Shown here piece by piece: positions 27,135 to 36,087 of a DNA stretch of 36,753 bases. A program made the position numbers and the translations under genes. Under the pieces are notes generated by a model. That model worked only from the letters and a program-made list of their open reading frames with translations. It had not been told where the DNA came from and did not search any database. Position 1 is the stretch's first letter; the number at the start of each line of letters is the position of its first letter. The stretch comes from Maribacter sp. (lineage in GTDB: Bacteria > Bacteroidota > Bacteroidia > Flavobacteriales > Flavobacteriaceae), in assembly GCA_022865355.1 (NCBI GenBank), contig JALHST010000189.1, positions 1 to 36,753 on the forward strand, in the 5' to 3' direction.

Positions 27135-30100
27135 TTAATTAAATGTCATTGATAACCCCAATTGAACAATCCTAGGTAAAGGAGAGGCCCCGCCGTCTTG
27201 TCCTGTTGCTAAGGTAAATTCACCTTTTTGAAAACTTTGGGTACGGCCAACTTCTGGATCATACCCCGTGTATTTGGTAAATGTGGCCAGATTCTGGGCG
27301 CCTACATAGACGCGCATATTGGATACAAAGTCGTTGGTCCAACTTTTTAGTTTCTCTTGTGACAAACTATATCCCAACTGTATGTTTTGAATACGCAAAT
27401 AGCCGGCGTCCTCGATCCAACGGTCTGAATAACGATTGTTTCCATTAGGATCACCAACGGCTAATCTGGGGCTCAAGCTTGAATTAGTTGTGCCTTCGCC
27501 GGTCCAACGATTTAGTACTTGTGTGCTAAAGTTATTTGAACCGGTAAGGCCTTCCAGACTTTGTCTTGCTCCATTATATACCTGTTTATTCCCAACACCC
27601 CTAAAATTCATTGAAAAATCGAATCCTTTATAGCCAGTATTAATATTAAAGCCATAGAAAAATTTTGGGAAAGGGCTTCCTAAGAATGTTCTGTCTTCTG
27701 CATTCACTTGGCCGTCCCCATTAACATCCACAAAGCGAATATCTCCTGGAGAGGGTGTGCCATTGGCATCGGGCAAAGCCGCTGCCACCTCTGCTGCGTT
27801 TTGATATAGACCATCTGTTTTATACCCATAAAAATAGCCTAGACTTTCCCCAACGGTCGTACGATGGGTGGAGCCTCCACCAACACCCGAAACGATCTGC
27901 GTTATAGGGCCCAAATCTGTAACCTCATTTTTTACCGTGGTCAAATTTCCACCAAAACTATATGAAAAGTCACCAATTTTATCGGCGTAGTTGAAGGAAA
28001 GCTCTATACCTGAGTTTTTAATTTGGCCGATATTCGCATCTGCAGGCAAGAAGAAACCCGATACATATGGCAAGGGGAAACCAAGCAGTACATCATCGGT
28101 TGTCTTATTGTAATAGTCAAATGTTGCGCTTAATTTGTTTTTTAAAAAACTTCCATCAATACCGATGTCAAATTGCGTACTTGTCTCCCATCTTAGGTCT
28201 GCATTGGCAAAAGTGGTAGGTGCCGGTGCAACAATTGTACCTTGGGAATCTCCGATCACATATCGAATATTATTGTCAATAGAGCTTAAAAACGCGAAAT
28301 TAAGGCCCGTAAATTGGTTACCGGACTGGCCCCAACCTGCACGTATTTTTATTTCATCAATAAAAGCGACTTTTGGAAAGAAAACTTCATCCGTAATTCT
28401 CCAACCCAAAGAAAGCGATGGGAATATTTGATCTCTATTCCCTTTGGCAAATCGGGAAGTGGCGTCTCGTCTAACATTAAAGGTAGCCAAATATTTGCCT
28501 AAATAATTGTAGGTCAAACGTCCCAACCAACCTTGCAGAACCCAAATATCGGCCTCATTTGCACCTGCCACGGTTGTACCCGTTGCAGGAAAATTAATAT
28601 TAAACAAATCGCGGCCTTGCAACCTTTGTTTGTCGTAGCGGAACTTTGTCTGTTCAAACCCAAAGAGTGCCCCAATATTGTGTTCGCCATTTCCAAAAGT
28701 CTTATCATACTGAAGGGTTGCAGCGGTGGTCAATGTTAATTCTATGGGTCTTTCCGAGACCAATAAGGAAGTGCCCGTAGAATTATTTAGAACCGCTTTT
28801 GTGGTAAGATAATCGCCTACCCCAACGTTGTAATCATACCCCAAGGAGGTTCTTAGTTTCAAACCTTCGATTAATTGCAATTCCCCATAAAAATTACCCA
28901 GTACTTTTCGAGTCTGTATGGTAGTTTTGGTTGCTCTGTCATCAGTATTGAATAACCAGTTAGATGCGGAACCATCACCGACGGTCGCCGGAGTTATATC
29001 GTTGTATCCAAATGCCCCACTCCCATAAGGCTGATAATATGGAGCGTTCAAAGCCGAGTTAAAACCGGCAAAAATACCTTGCTCACTTTGTACTTGGCGA
29101 TCTGTTTGGCTTATCAATATAGACTCTCCAAACTTTAATCGTTTACCAACCTTTATGTCAGAATTCGCCTTAAAGGAATATCGGGAAAAACTCTGAGCCC
29201 TTTCGATACCGTCTTGGTCAAGATATCCTCCCGAAATAAAATAATTTGCATTCTCACTGCCACCACTTACCGTAACATTATGATTTTGCACGAATCCGGT
29301 CCTAAAAATAAGGTCTTGCCAATCTACAAAAGGCTGCCCGCTAAACTGGGTCAAGTCTCTTCCTAATTCACCTTGAATGGCAATATATTGATCTACATTA
29401 AGTACATCAATCCTATCACGGGTGGTTGCCATAGAACCATATCCATCATATGTGACCCTTGCGGCACCGGCTTTCCCTCTTTTGGTGGTTACGATAATAA
29501 CGCCATTGGCGGCCCTAGCCCCATAGATTGCCGTAGAAGCTGCATCTTTTAGAACATCGATTGATTCAATGTCATTAGCGTTTAGTCCAGCAAGGGGATT
29601 TGAGTCGGTCGTAGAAGAAGTATTTACGGTAATATTTGTGGTCTGCACAATTGGCACACCATCGATAACCCACAAAGGATCATTGATCCCCGGAGTACCT
29701 ACACCCCGAATGAGAACACTGATGGGAGCACCTGGATCACCGCTGCGGTTGGTAATATTAACACCCGCCATTGTTCCCGCAAGTGCTTGGTCAGGACTTG
29801 TTATTGGTTTTGATTCTATATCCGAGGCACTAATCGATGCAATCGAACCCGTTAAGTCGGCTTTACGTTGGGTACCATACCCTACCACAACCACTTCACT
29901 CAACGCTTGTGCATCTTCCTGCATGGTCACATTGATCGTTGATCTGCCATCAATTACAACTTCCTGTTTGGCATATCCCAAGTAGGAAAAGACCAATGCC
30001 GTGCCGCTTGACGGGACGTCGATGGAATAGTTTCCATCAAAATCCGCAACAGTACCGATGGTTGTTCCCTTAACAAGAACATTTACCCCTGGTAGTGGCC

Positions 30101-30230
30101 CTTCTTCGACTGTCACCGTTCCTGTTACTGTATTCTGGGCGCTTACTGTTTGCAACCCGAACAGGACCACCATAATTAAGACTAGGCCGTTGATCAGCTT
30201 ATTACTAAGTCTTGTACTACTTTGATTCAT
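27135..30230 (-). CDS. SusC/RagA-family TonB-dependent outer-membrane transporter
   Basis: This is a 1031-residue protein. The signal peptide ends at VSA (residue 31). A carboxypeptidase-D-like regulatory domain covers about 34-108 (GTVTVEEGPLPGVNVLVKGT). The plug carries VVVVGYGTQRKADLTGSIAS and LRGVGTPGINDPLWVIDGVP-like elements, and a 22-strand barrel ends in a final aromatic-hydrophobic strand (LSMTFN). It imports oligosaccharides using TonB energy together with the SusD that follows. It has no N-terminal anti-sigma-interacting extension, so regulation is probably by a cytoplasmic repressor. Confidence 0.95.
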   Translation of the reverse strand: MNQSSTRLSNKLINGLVLIMVVLFGLQTVSAQNTVTGTVTVEEGPLPGVNVLVKGTTIGTVADFDGNYSIDVPSSGTALVFSYLGYAKQEVVIDGRSTINVTMQEDAQALSEVVVVGYGTQRKADLTGSIASISASDIESKPITSPDQALAGTMAGVNITNRSGDPGAPISVLIRGVGTPGINDPLWVIDGVPIVQTTNITVNTSSTTDSNPLAGLNANDIESIDVLKDAASTAIYGARAANGVIIVTTKRGKAGAARVTYDGYGSMATTRDRIDVLNVDQYIAIQGELGRDLTQFSGQPFVDWQDLIFRTGFVQNHNVTVSGGSENANYFISGGYLDQDGIERAQSFSRYSFKANSDIKVGKRLKFGESILISQTDRQVQSEQGIFAGFNSALNAPYYQPYGSGAFGYNDITPATVGDGSASNWLFNTDDRATKTTIQTRKVLGNFYGELQLIEGLKLRTSLGYDYNVGVGDYLTTKAVLNNSTGTSLLVSERPIELTLTTAATLQYDKTFGNGEHNIGALFGFEQTKFRYDKQRLQGRDLFNINFPATGTTVAGANEADIWVLQGWLGRLTYNYLGKYLATFNVRRDATSRFAKGNRDQIFPSLSLGWRITDEVFFPKVAFIDEIKIRAGWGQSGNQFTGLNFAFLSSIDNNIRYVIGDSQGTIVAPAPTTFANADLRWETSTQFDIGIDGSFLKNKLSATFDYYNKTTDDVLLGFPLPYVSGFFLPADANIGQIKNSGIELSFNYADKIGDFSYSFGGNLTTVKNEVTDLGPITQIVSGVGGGSTHRTTVGESLGYFYGYKTDGLYQNAAEVAAALPDANGTPSPGDIRFVDVNGDGQVNAEDRTFLGSPFPKFFYGFNINTGYKGFDFSMNFRGVGNKQVYNGARQSLEGLTGSNNFSTQVLNRWTGEGTTNSSLSPRLAVGDPNGNNRYSDRWIEDAGYLRIQNIQLGYSLSQEKLKSWTNDFVSNMRVYVGAQNLATFTKYTGYDPEVGRTQSFQKGEFTLATGQDGGASPLPRIVQLGLSMTFN

Positions 30231-30650
30231 AATCCATTGGTTTAAAGTTAGTTATTTTAAAAAAATCCTATTTTACAAAAAAAAAGTGTTTTTCAAATCC
30301 GAACGCCCCAAGACTTGGCGGGAAATATCGTTTATAAGGATATTCAGTCAAGCTTTTAAAACAAACTTTCGAAATGATATTATCAACAACCTATTCGTAA
30401 GGTCTATAATTTAAGCTTAAGTGAAAAATTAACTTGTGCTCAAACTCAATTTAATACCTTAGAAAAATGGTTACGTTACTATTCAATAAAATTTTGTTAA
30501 ACGAATGTTAACCAAATCTAAAAAATTAATTATTCTTATACAATCTTTCTTTATTAAAAAAACATCTTTTGTATTATTTCTTTTCTGTTTTCGCTTAATT
30601 AGATATAAATAAAATATTTTTATCCTCGTAGTTCTAAGGATTATATTAAT
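30231..30650 (-). promoter_or_regulatory. Leader and promoter region of the SusCD operon
   Basis: There are 420 bases without a gene between SusC and the AgaS gene. A Bacteroidota-type promoter is at 30513-30543, giving a leader of roughly 280 bases. Within the leader are a TTACGAA site on the minus strand (30394-30400), like those between the GH109 genes, and a short hairpin (CCAAG/CTTGG near 30308). The long leader leaves room for post-transcriptional control. Confidence 0.5.
30513..30543 (-). promoter_or_regulatory. Bacteroidota promoter for the SusCD operon
   Basis: On the minus strand, TTG (30543-30541) is followed after 20 bases by TAGATTTG (30520-30513). This fits the Bacteroidota -33 TTG/-7 TAnnTTTG consensus. 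The same -7 octamer, TAGATTTG, is found at 35426-35433. Confidence 0.6.
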
Positions 30651-31802
30651 CTAATAGATGGTGACCCCTTTAACAATTCTAGAAATTGCCCCGCTAGTTG
30701 AAGGAGAATCTGGAGACAATCCAAGGTGTAACGATTTGAAGAATCCCAACAACTGACCCAATAAAATATTCGAGATCGACAGATATTCCTCACCGATGGA
30801 TGCATCGATTGTAGAAAGCACAAATTGAACGTCAATCGAAATGTCATGTACTCTTTTTTCGGCCAAACCTATTTGAAACAATGGTTTTTTCCCCACTTCC
30901 ATACTATTTACCAAATCCTTTTCGTACTTAAGTACCTCGTTCTTGTTAGAAAAATAATAGACAAGTAACGTATTCTCATCAACCACGGCTTTTGGACCAT
31001 GCCTAAAACCTAAATAAGAATCGTTTTTGCATAAAACTTGACCATCCGTTAACTCCTGAACTTTAAGATGTGACTCCATGGCCGTGCCATATTGGGAACC
31101 TGAGCCCAAAAACACACACCTATGGAATGGCATAGATGCAACTCTTTGAATATCTTCCAAATAGTTGGAAAGTAATACATTGCCGTATCGTTTAAGGGTA
31201 CTGACGGTCGATTCTAATGAGGATATATTTGCAATATCATTAATCAACAAAGCCGCCAATAGCATTCCTGAATAACTCCCTGTCATTGCCAGACTTTTAT
31301 CGTCGGCCTCGGGCGGAAGTTGAAAAACATAGTGTCTTTTCTTGAAATCATATGTAGCAAGGTTGCCATTCGGATTACAGGTAATAACCAGATGATAACA
31401 TTTTTGACAATATTTGTCTGCCAACTTTACCGCTGCGACACTCTCCGGGCTGTTTCCAGATCGAGCAAAGGATATGAGTAATGTTGGCACAGAACTTTCA
31501 AAATAATCTTTAGGATGCGATACCAAATGAGTTGTAGGAATAGTTAGGGTGGTTACCTTACTTTTACGTTGCACGGCCCCTTCGATGGAATACCCTATAA
31601 ATGCACTTGAACCCGCCCCTGTGAGCACAATCTTCTTAACGTTCCTTAGGGCATCACTTAAGAAGTAACTTATATCACTTTTTTCGGATAATACTTTTTT
31701 AAAAATGTTTTCCCACAATTCAGGTTGTCCTGATATTTCCTCAGCAGTATGGATAGCTCCCATATCTGAGAGTTCCTTTTTACTGATATTAAGATATTTC
31801 AT
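30651..31802 (-). CDS. agaS: AgaS-type SIS-domain amino-sugar-phosphate isomerase/deaminase
   Basis: This is a 383-residue cytoplasmic enzyme with two SIS domains. LSDMGAIHTAEEISGQPELW (11-30) is the start typical of AgaS. VLTGAGSSAFIG (59-70) and SFARSGNSPES (111-121) are the phosphosugar-binding loops. GSGSQYGTAMESHLKVQELT and YLGFRHGPKAVVDENT follow in the second half. AgaS converts galactosamine 6-phosphate to tagatose 6-phosphate with release of ammonia. Length equals the E. coli enzyme (about 384). It is divergent from an AgaR-like regulator across 186 bases, which is the usual arrangement for a repressor and its target. Confidence 0.85.
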   Translation of the reverse strand: MKYLNISKKELSDMGAIHTAEEISGQPELWENIFKKVLSEKSDISYFLSDALRNVKKIVLTGAGSSAFIGYSIEGAVQRKSKVTTLTIPTTHLVSHPKDYFESSVPTLLISFARSGNSPESVAAVKLADKYCQKCYHLVITCNPNGNLATYDFKKRHYVFQLPPEADDKSLAMTGSYSGMLLAALLINDIANISSLESTVSTLKRYGNVLLSNYLEDIQRVASMPFHRCVFLGSGSQYGTAMESHLKVQELTDGQVLCKNDSYLGFRHGPKAVVDENTLLVYYFSNKNEVLKYEKDLVNSMEVGKKPLFQIGLAEKRVHDISIDVQFVLSTIDASIGEEYLSISNILLGQLLGFFKSLHLGLSPDSPSTSGAISRIVKGVTIY

Positions 31803-31988
31803 ATTAATTAAATTAAATATACTTTCATAACATTTCTTTGCAAATTAACAAAAGTTATAATAACTTTCTTTATGAATTCTAAATATCTTCACAAGGTTTT
31901 TAAGCAAAATATTGCCTGATTTTTCGTTGAGATAGGTGTATTTTTGTCTTGAGAGGCCATATAATCCTTAAAATTACCGAAAAGAAAT

Positions 31989-32774
31989 ATGGGAAACGAA
32001 AGAACTAGACGTTCTACGGTCGAAAGACGTAAGAGGATACTCAATTTGCTTAACGAGCACGAACAGGTTTTCGTGCATGAACTAAGTGCACTTTTTAAGG
32101 TGAGCGAGGTAACCATTAGAAATGATTTGGATCTGTTCGAATCTAAAAAACTACTTATTCGCTCAAGAGGTGGCGCCATGAAATATGAGAATTCCGTCGG
32201 AATTGATCATCAGATTTCGGATAAGGATAAAATCAATTATGTAGAAAAGATTAAAATCGGGAAAAAAGCCGCAGCGATGGTCAAAGATGGCGATACCATT
32301 ATTATCGATTCGGGTACCACCACCTTGGAAGTAGCAAAACATTTAGATATAAATTGCAGCTTGAATGTAATTACAAACGCCATCAATATTATCAACCAGA
32401 TAATGCATTGCCAAAATTTCAACCTAATCGTACCCGGAGGTACTTTACGCCGAAATTCGCACTCCTTGGTAGGCCCTTTGGCCGAAAAAAATTTGCATAA
32501 TTTATATGTAGACAAGTTGTTTTTGGGCGTGGATGGTTTTGATATCATCCAAGGAGCATTTACGCCAAATATAGAGGAAGCTTCTCTTAACCAAATTATG
32601 ATAGATATTACAAAAGAAGTGATTTTGGTGGCTGACTCCAGTAAATTTAATCGCCGAAGTCTTGCGTTTATATGTCCGGCCAATAAAATCAACACGGTAG
32701 TCACCGATGAAAAAATAAGCGACGAAGTTCATAAAAGCCTAACCGATATAGGCGTCAAAGTAATTATTGCCTAG
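31989..32774 (+). CDS. agaR: DeoR-family regulator, AgaR-like (second copy)
   Basis: This 261-residue repressor has HTH VERRKRILNLLNEHEQVFVH through VSEVTIRNDLDLFESKKLLI, the RSRGGA wing, and the DeoRC sensor with IIDSGTTT (105-112), ITNAINIINQ, VPGGTLRR, VGPLAEKNLH and VADSSKF. It resembles AgaR of GalNAc/galactosamine catabolism. It is transcribed away from AgaS and probably controls the shared 186-base spacer. A TATTTTTG box at 31939-31946 may be its -7 element. It aligns along its whole length with the regulator at 5092, so the locus has two paralogous sensors. Confidence 0.85.
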   Translation: MGNERTRRSTVERRKRILNLLNEHEQVFVHELSALFKVSEVTIRNDLDLFESKKLLIRSRGGAMKYENSVGIDHQISDKDKINYVEKIKIGKKAAAMVKDGDTIIIDSGTTTLEVAKHLDINCSLNVITNAINIINQIMHCQNFNLIVPGGTLRRNSHSLVGPLAEKNLHNLYVDKLFLGVDGFDIIQGAFTPNIEEASLNQIMIDITKEVILVADSSKFNRRSLAFICPANKINTVVTDEKISDEVHKSLTDIGVKVIIA

Positions 32775-32851
32775 ATTTTTCTTTTTTATTTATCCGCAAT
32801 AGGTTCATGAAACCAACGTTCCTGTGCTATTTCACAAAACCTATCATCGTC

Positions 32852-33730
32852 TTATTCGTCGCCAGGGTCAAAAGCCAATAATACGGCGGCAATTATGGCC
32901 AAAAGTATACCCACTATCTTAAATGTGCCAGGCACAAAGCCCAAAATAATCATAGCAATGATCGCTGTAATCAAGGGAGCACCTGCGTTGGTCATTGGAG
33001 AAACTACCATGGCCTTACCATACCGGAACGCGTACACCAAGCACAAGGCGCCGATTGCATTTAGAACCTGAATTCCGGCAGCCAACCAGGGCCCATCAAA
33101 CCCATAATTAATATCCAAACTAAAATCGGTCATCCACCAAGCTACAGGCACCAGCAATAAACCTAGGGCCATCATATAAAAAAAAATGCTTTCGGCATTC
33201 ATCGACTTATTTGCCAGTTTCATAAAATAGGCCTGAAGCCCCCATGAAAATAAAACAAGAATCGACAGCACAAACCACAAATACCCATAATCAGTTTCAC
33301 CATCCCCCTTGGAATAATCAAAAAACGGCAAGGCAATTAATGCAACGACAATTCCTATTGTACCCAAAATCCCTGTTCTTTCCTTCAAAAACAAATAAGA
33401 CAAACTTATGGTCACCACGGGGGAGAGTGAAATAATCGGAAAAATGAGATATGTAGGTCCCACGGTTACGGCGTGAAAAAGGATCATCTGGCCTCCAGCA
33501 CCCAATAGACCTATTATAGAACCATAAAAAATGTTCTTTTTACTGTATTGCAATTTCCATCCGGCCATTTTCAAAGCCAAAAGGGCAGGTGGGATCATGG
33601 TAACTGCCCAAACGCAGTAAATCAGTGTCTCAGGAAAGCCATTTTCGGCAGGAAGTCCAGTAAAGGCACCCCAAACTCCCCAAAAAACCGTGGTAATAAT
33701 TGCAAATACGAGCCATAATTTTGTCTTCAT
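32852..33730 (-). CDS. EamA/DMT-family membrane transporter
   Basis: This 292-residue protein has about ten transmembrane helices in two EamA halves. The first contains ISLSPVVTISLSYLFLKERTG, the motif found at the end of an EamA repeat. The second ends with SPMTNAGAPLITAIIAMI and a hydrophobic final helix. DMT members export metabolites or exchange sugars and amino acids; the substrate is open. It starts 16 bases after the stop of the TIM-barrel gene and must be cotranscribed with it. The end is convergent with the AgaR-like gene. Confidence 0.8.
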   Translation of the reverse strand: MKTKLWLVFAIITTVFWGVWGAFTGLPAENGFPETLIYCVWAVTMIPPALLALKMAGWKLQYSKKNIFYGSIIGLLGAGGQMILFHAVTVGPTYLIFPIISLSPVVTISLSYLFLKERTGILGTIGIVVALIALPFFDYSKGDGETDYGYLWFVLSILVLFSWGLQAYFMKLANKSMNAESIFFYMMALGLLLVPVAWWMTDFSLDINYGFDGPWLAAGIQVLNAIGALCLVYAFRYGKAMVVSPMTNAGAPLITAIIAMIILGFVPGTFKIVGILLAIIAAVLLAFDPGDE

Positions 33731-33746
33731 AATTTGTTAAATTTGG

Positions 33747-35285
33747 TTATATATTCTGCTTTAATCCCAGTGAACCATTACTTTCGAGCTCTTGCGCGCA
33801 GGCCCATTTAATTGGGTGCCTTATGCCCTTTACTTCAATTTCTGCCTTTATGGTCAAGGTTTCCCAACTTACATTTTTAGGAATCATAAACAGTGCCTGT
33901 CTCACTTTTCCGGGCAATGGATATCCAGGGTCAAGGCTACCTGAATTTTCAAAAGTTCCCTCCATATTGGCAATCGTAATCCTCAGAGCACCTGGTACCC
34001 CGGAAATGCCGTCATTTACCAGACCAAGTACAATGCCCGGATGCCCTTCTTTTTCAAAATACCATATCCAAGAGGGCCGCACCCTATATCCTATGGTAGC
34101 AGCTAATTCATTCAGTGCTTCAGGAAATTTTTCGTAATACCCAACAAGGTTGCCCAAAGAAATCTTGTGCCAGTTCCATAGGGAAAAATAATTGGCCCCT
34201 ACATCTTTTACGTGGGATATTATGTTCTTATTTCGCGATATCCCGTCGATAATTTTCAAGCTTTTTTCATCCCCAAGGGTAAGCCCCTGTTCAATGGTCG
34301 CTCCGATCCATGCCGGGCGGTTGCTCAAGGCATCGATTTGGGAATTTTCGATAAAAATCGTATCGGTTCTAAGCCAATTATAAGAACGCACCGTTCGATC
34401 CAACACTTCGGAGTTTCCCACATTATTGTAATCCGGTTGGGTATTGGTGGCCAGTGGGGTCTTGTTCCAATGGGTCGCTTGATGTTCAAATATATCTAGG
34501 AAAGTATTCTCTGCCAGCAAATAATCCCCCAATGGATTCCCTTCAAAGGGCCAAGTATGTCCTTCTCCCCAAAAACCGTACATAAACGTATCCACGTATT
34601 CTACTAGCTCGTGACCATTATATTTTTCAGCTAATAGGCTATCCATTTCCTTGAACGCTTTCATAAATTCAGGATGATCGTATCGTGGCGCATAATGCAC
34701 TTTATTTGGGATGCCAATTTCCTTTGTGGTTCCCAGTTTCACAAATGGGACTTTATCGACCAAAAAACCAGGTAGGGAATGCCCTTCAATAACAGGACTC
34801 ATCATCTGGATTCTAAAAGCCACTCTTTTGTTGTATTTTTTGGCCATTTCAAAAGTAATATTCCAATATTCGGGAAAATCCAGTCTTCCAGGTTCTTTTT
34901 GAATATCCCTCCAATCGGCCCTTAGATACAAAATATCCCCTAATGGCCATTTGGCTAGTTTCTCGATCGATTCGCGCAATGTTTCTCCGGGTACTCTTGG
35001 AGGGCCAACCTCATCACAGACATAGGTCACTAATCCCATTCCAAAATTTGACACCGGTTTCAAGGATGGTGTAGTTGCCATTATCACCTCGGCACCTGGA
35101 GCGTTCGCTTCCGGGCCGTAGTTTGAAAATGGCCCTTGGAACAATCTGTCGGTTATCGGGGGCGGCGGTCCAAAATTATATCCGTCCCAATTATGCGGAG
35201 GGATTTTTTTTGACGTAAAGGCCAACAAAGAATTTGAAAAAATCCCTGCCAAGCCACCAGTTAAAACAAAAGATCTTCTTTTCAT
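33747..35285 (-). CDS. Tat-exported TIM-barrel glycoside-hydrolase-like protein
   Basis: This 512-residue protein has MKRRSFVLTGG, a twin-arginine-type signal. From about 80 it reads like a (beta/alpha)8 glycosidase: LVTYVCDEV, ILYLRADWRDIQKEPGRLDF, KRVAFRIQMM, and GFWGEGHTWP with Glu241 a likely acid/base; VGANYFSLWNWHKI comes later. A beta-sandwich follows from about 415. It is nearest to GH42-like/DUF4832-like proteins, but I cannot assign a family. It is cotranscribed with the DMT transporter. It probably releases sugar from the imported glycan in the periplasm. Confidence 0.55.
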   Translation of the reverse strand: MKRRSFVLTGGLAGIFSNSLLAFTSKKIPPHNWDGYNFGPPPPITDRLFQGPFSNYGPEANAPGAEVIMATTPSLKPVSNFGMGLVTYVCDEVGPPRVPGETLRESIEKLAKWPLGDILYLRADWRDIQKEPGRLDFPEYWNITFEMAKKYNKRVAFRIQMMSPVIEGHSLPGFLVDKVPFVKLGTTKEIGIPNKVHYAPRYDHPEFMKAFKEMDSLLAEKYNGHELVEYVDTFMYGFWGEGHTWPFEGNPLGDYLLAENTFLDIFEHQATHWNKTPLATNTQPDYNNVGNSEVLDRTVRSYNWLRTDTIFIENSQIDALSNRPAWIGATIEQGLTLGDEKSLKIIDGISRNKNIISHVKDVGANYFSLWNWHKISLGNLVGYYEKFPEALNELAATIGYRVRPSWIWYFEKEGHPGIVLGLVNDGISGVPGALRITIANMEGTFENSGSLDPGYPLPGKVRQALFMIPKNVSWETLTIKAEIEVKGIRHPIKWACAQELESNGSLGLKQNI

Positions 35286-35330
35286 GTATTGCAGTTTATG
35301 ACATTTCCATTATTCGCTACCTATCATTTT

Positions 35331-35355
35331 ACGTTTGTCTACAGTAAACAAACGT
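35331..35355. promoter_or_regulatory. Inverted repeat in the divergent promoter 35286-35530
   Basis: ACGTTTGT (35331-35338) and its exact complement ACAAACGT (35348-35355) are 9 bases apart, 45 bases upstream of the TIM-barrel gene start. This is a plausible operator. The half-site is close to the AACGTTT half-site at 25543. Confidence 0.5.
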
Positions 35356-35402
35356 TAAATATAAGAAAGTTTTTGAAAGCAAAAACAACGTAAAAGAAAG
35401 GT

Positions 35403-35433
35403 TTTGTAAGTTTAAAAATATTATCTAGATTTG
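35403..35433 (+). promoter_or_regulatory. Bacteroidota promoter for the GatZ-like and kinase genes
   Basis: TTTG (35403-35406), a 19-base spacer and TAGATTTG (35426-35433) match the Bacteroidota consensus closely. It is about 100 bases before the GatZ-like start. Confidence 0.65.
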
Positions 35434-35530
35434 TGATAATCGTTTATGATAAATTCAACATTTATGATTTAAGGCAATGGAGAGATACATATTTCACCAC
35501 TCCTGCTTTACTGATTAAATATAAAATTCA

Positions 35531-36080
35531 ATGACCGAAAATTTAAGATTGGTAGCTAAAAAAAAAGGCTTTTCCTTTTTGGATTATCTTCTAAAACGTA
35601 ATAAGGAAATTGCCGAGGACACAGGTATAAATAGAACCCTATTTGCGGCTTGTCCTAATTCTGCTACTGTAATGAAAGCGGTCTTAAATTCAGCAAAAAA
35701 GTACAATGCCCCCATAAAGTTTGCATCCACCCTTAACCAAGTAGATTTGGATGGGGGTTATATAGGTCTAACCCCAAAGCAATTTGTGGATACCATTAAA
35801 CAAATGGCCAAAGCCATACATCTCCAGGCTCCGGTATTAATAGCAATTGATCATGGCGGGCCTTGGCTCAAGGATGTCCATAGAAAAGAAAACCTAAACT
35901 ATGCACAAACCATGGGTCGCATAAAAGAATCTTTTGGCGCCGCAATAGAAGCGGGATATGGTCTGATCCATGTGGATCCTACTTTCAAAAATTGAAAAAG
36001 CAATGGACAAATATTTTTATAAGTTCAATTTGGTCGACCTAAATGATCACTTAACAAAAAACGTTCATCAATTGGTTTAA
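35531..36080 (+). pseudogene. Truncated GatZ/KbaZ-like tagatose-bisphosphate aldolase subunit
   Basis: The open frame (35531-35995, 154 residues) matches only the start of GatZ/KbaZ proteins, which are normally about 420 residues. It has FAACPNSATVMKAVL, IKFASTLNQVDLDGGYIGLT, the IDHGGPW loop (106-112) and LIHVDPT (145-151), then stops. In another frame, from about 35982 to 36080, comes KIEKAMDKYFYKFNLVDLND, which could be the last 30 or so residues of the same protein. A large internal deletion that also shifted the frame would explain both. GatZ/KbaZ stabilises or activates the class II tagatose-bisphosphate aldolase. It lies immediately before the sugar kinase, as expected for this pathway. 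It could also be a short functional variant. Confidence 0.55.
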
Positions 36081-36087
36081 ATTTAAT

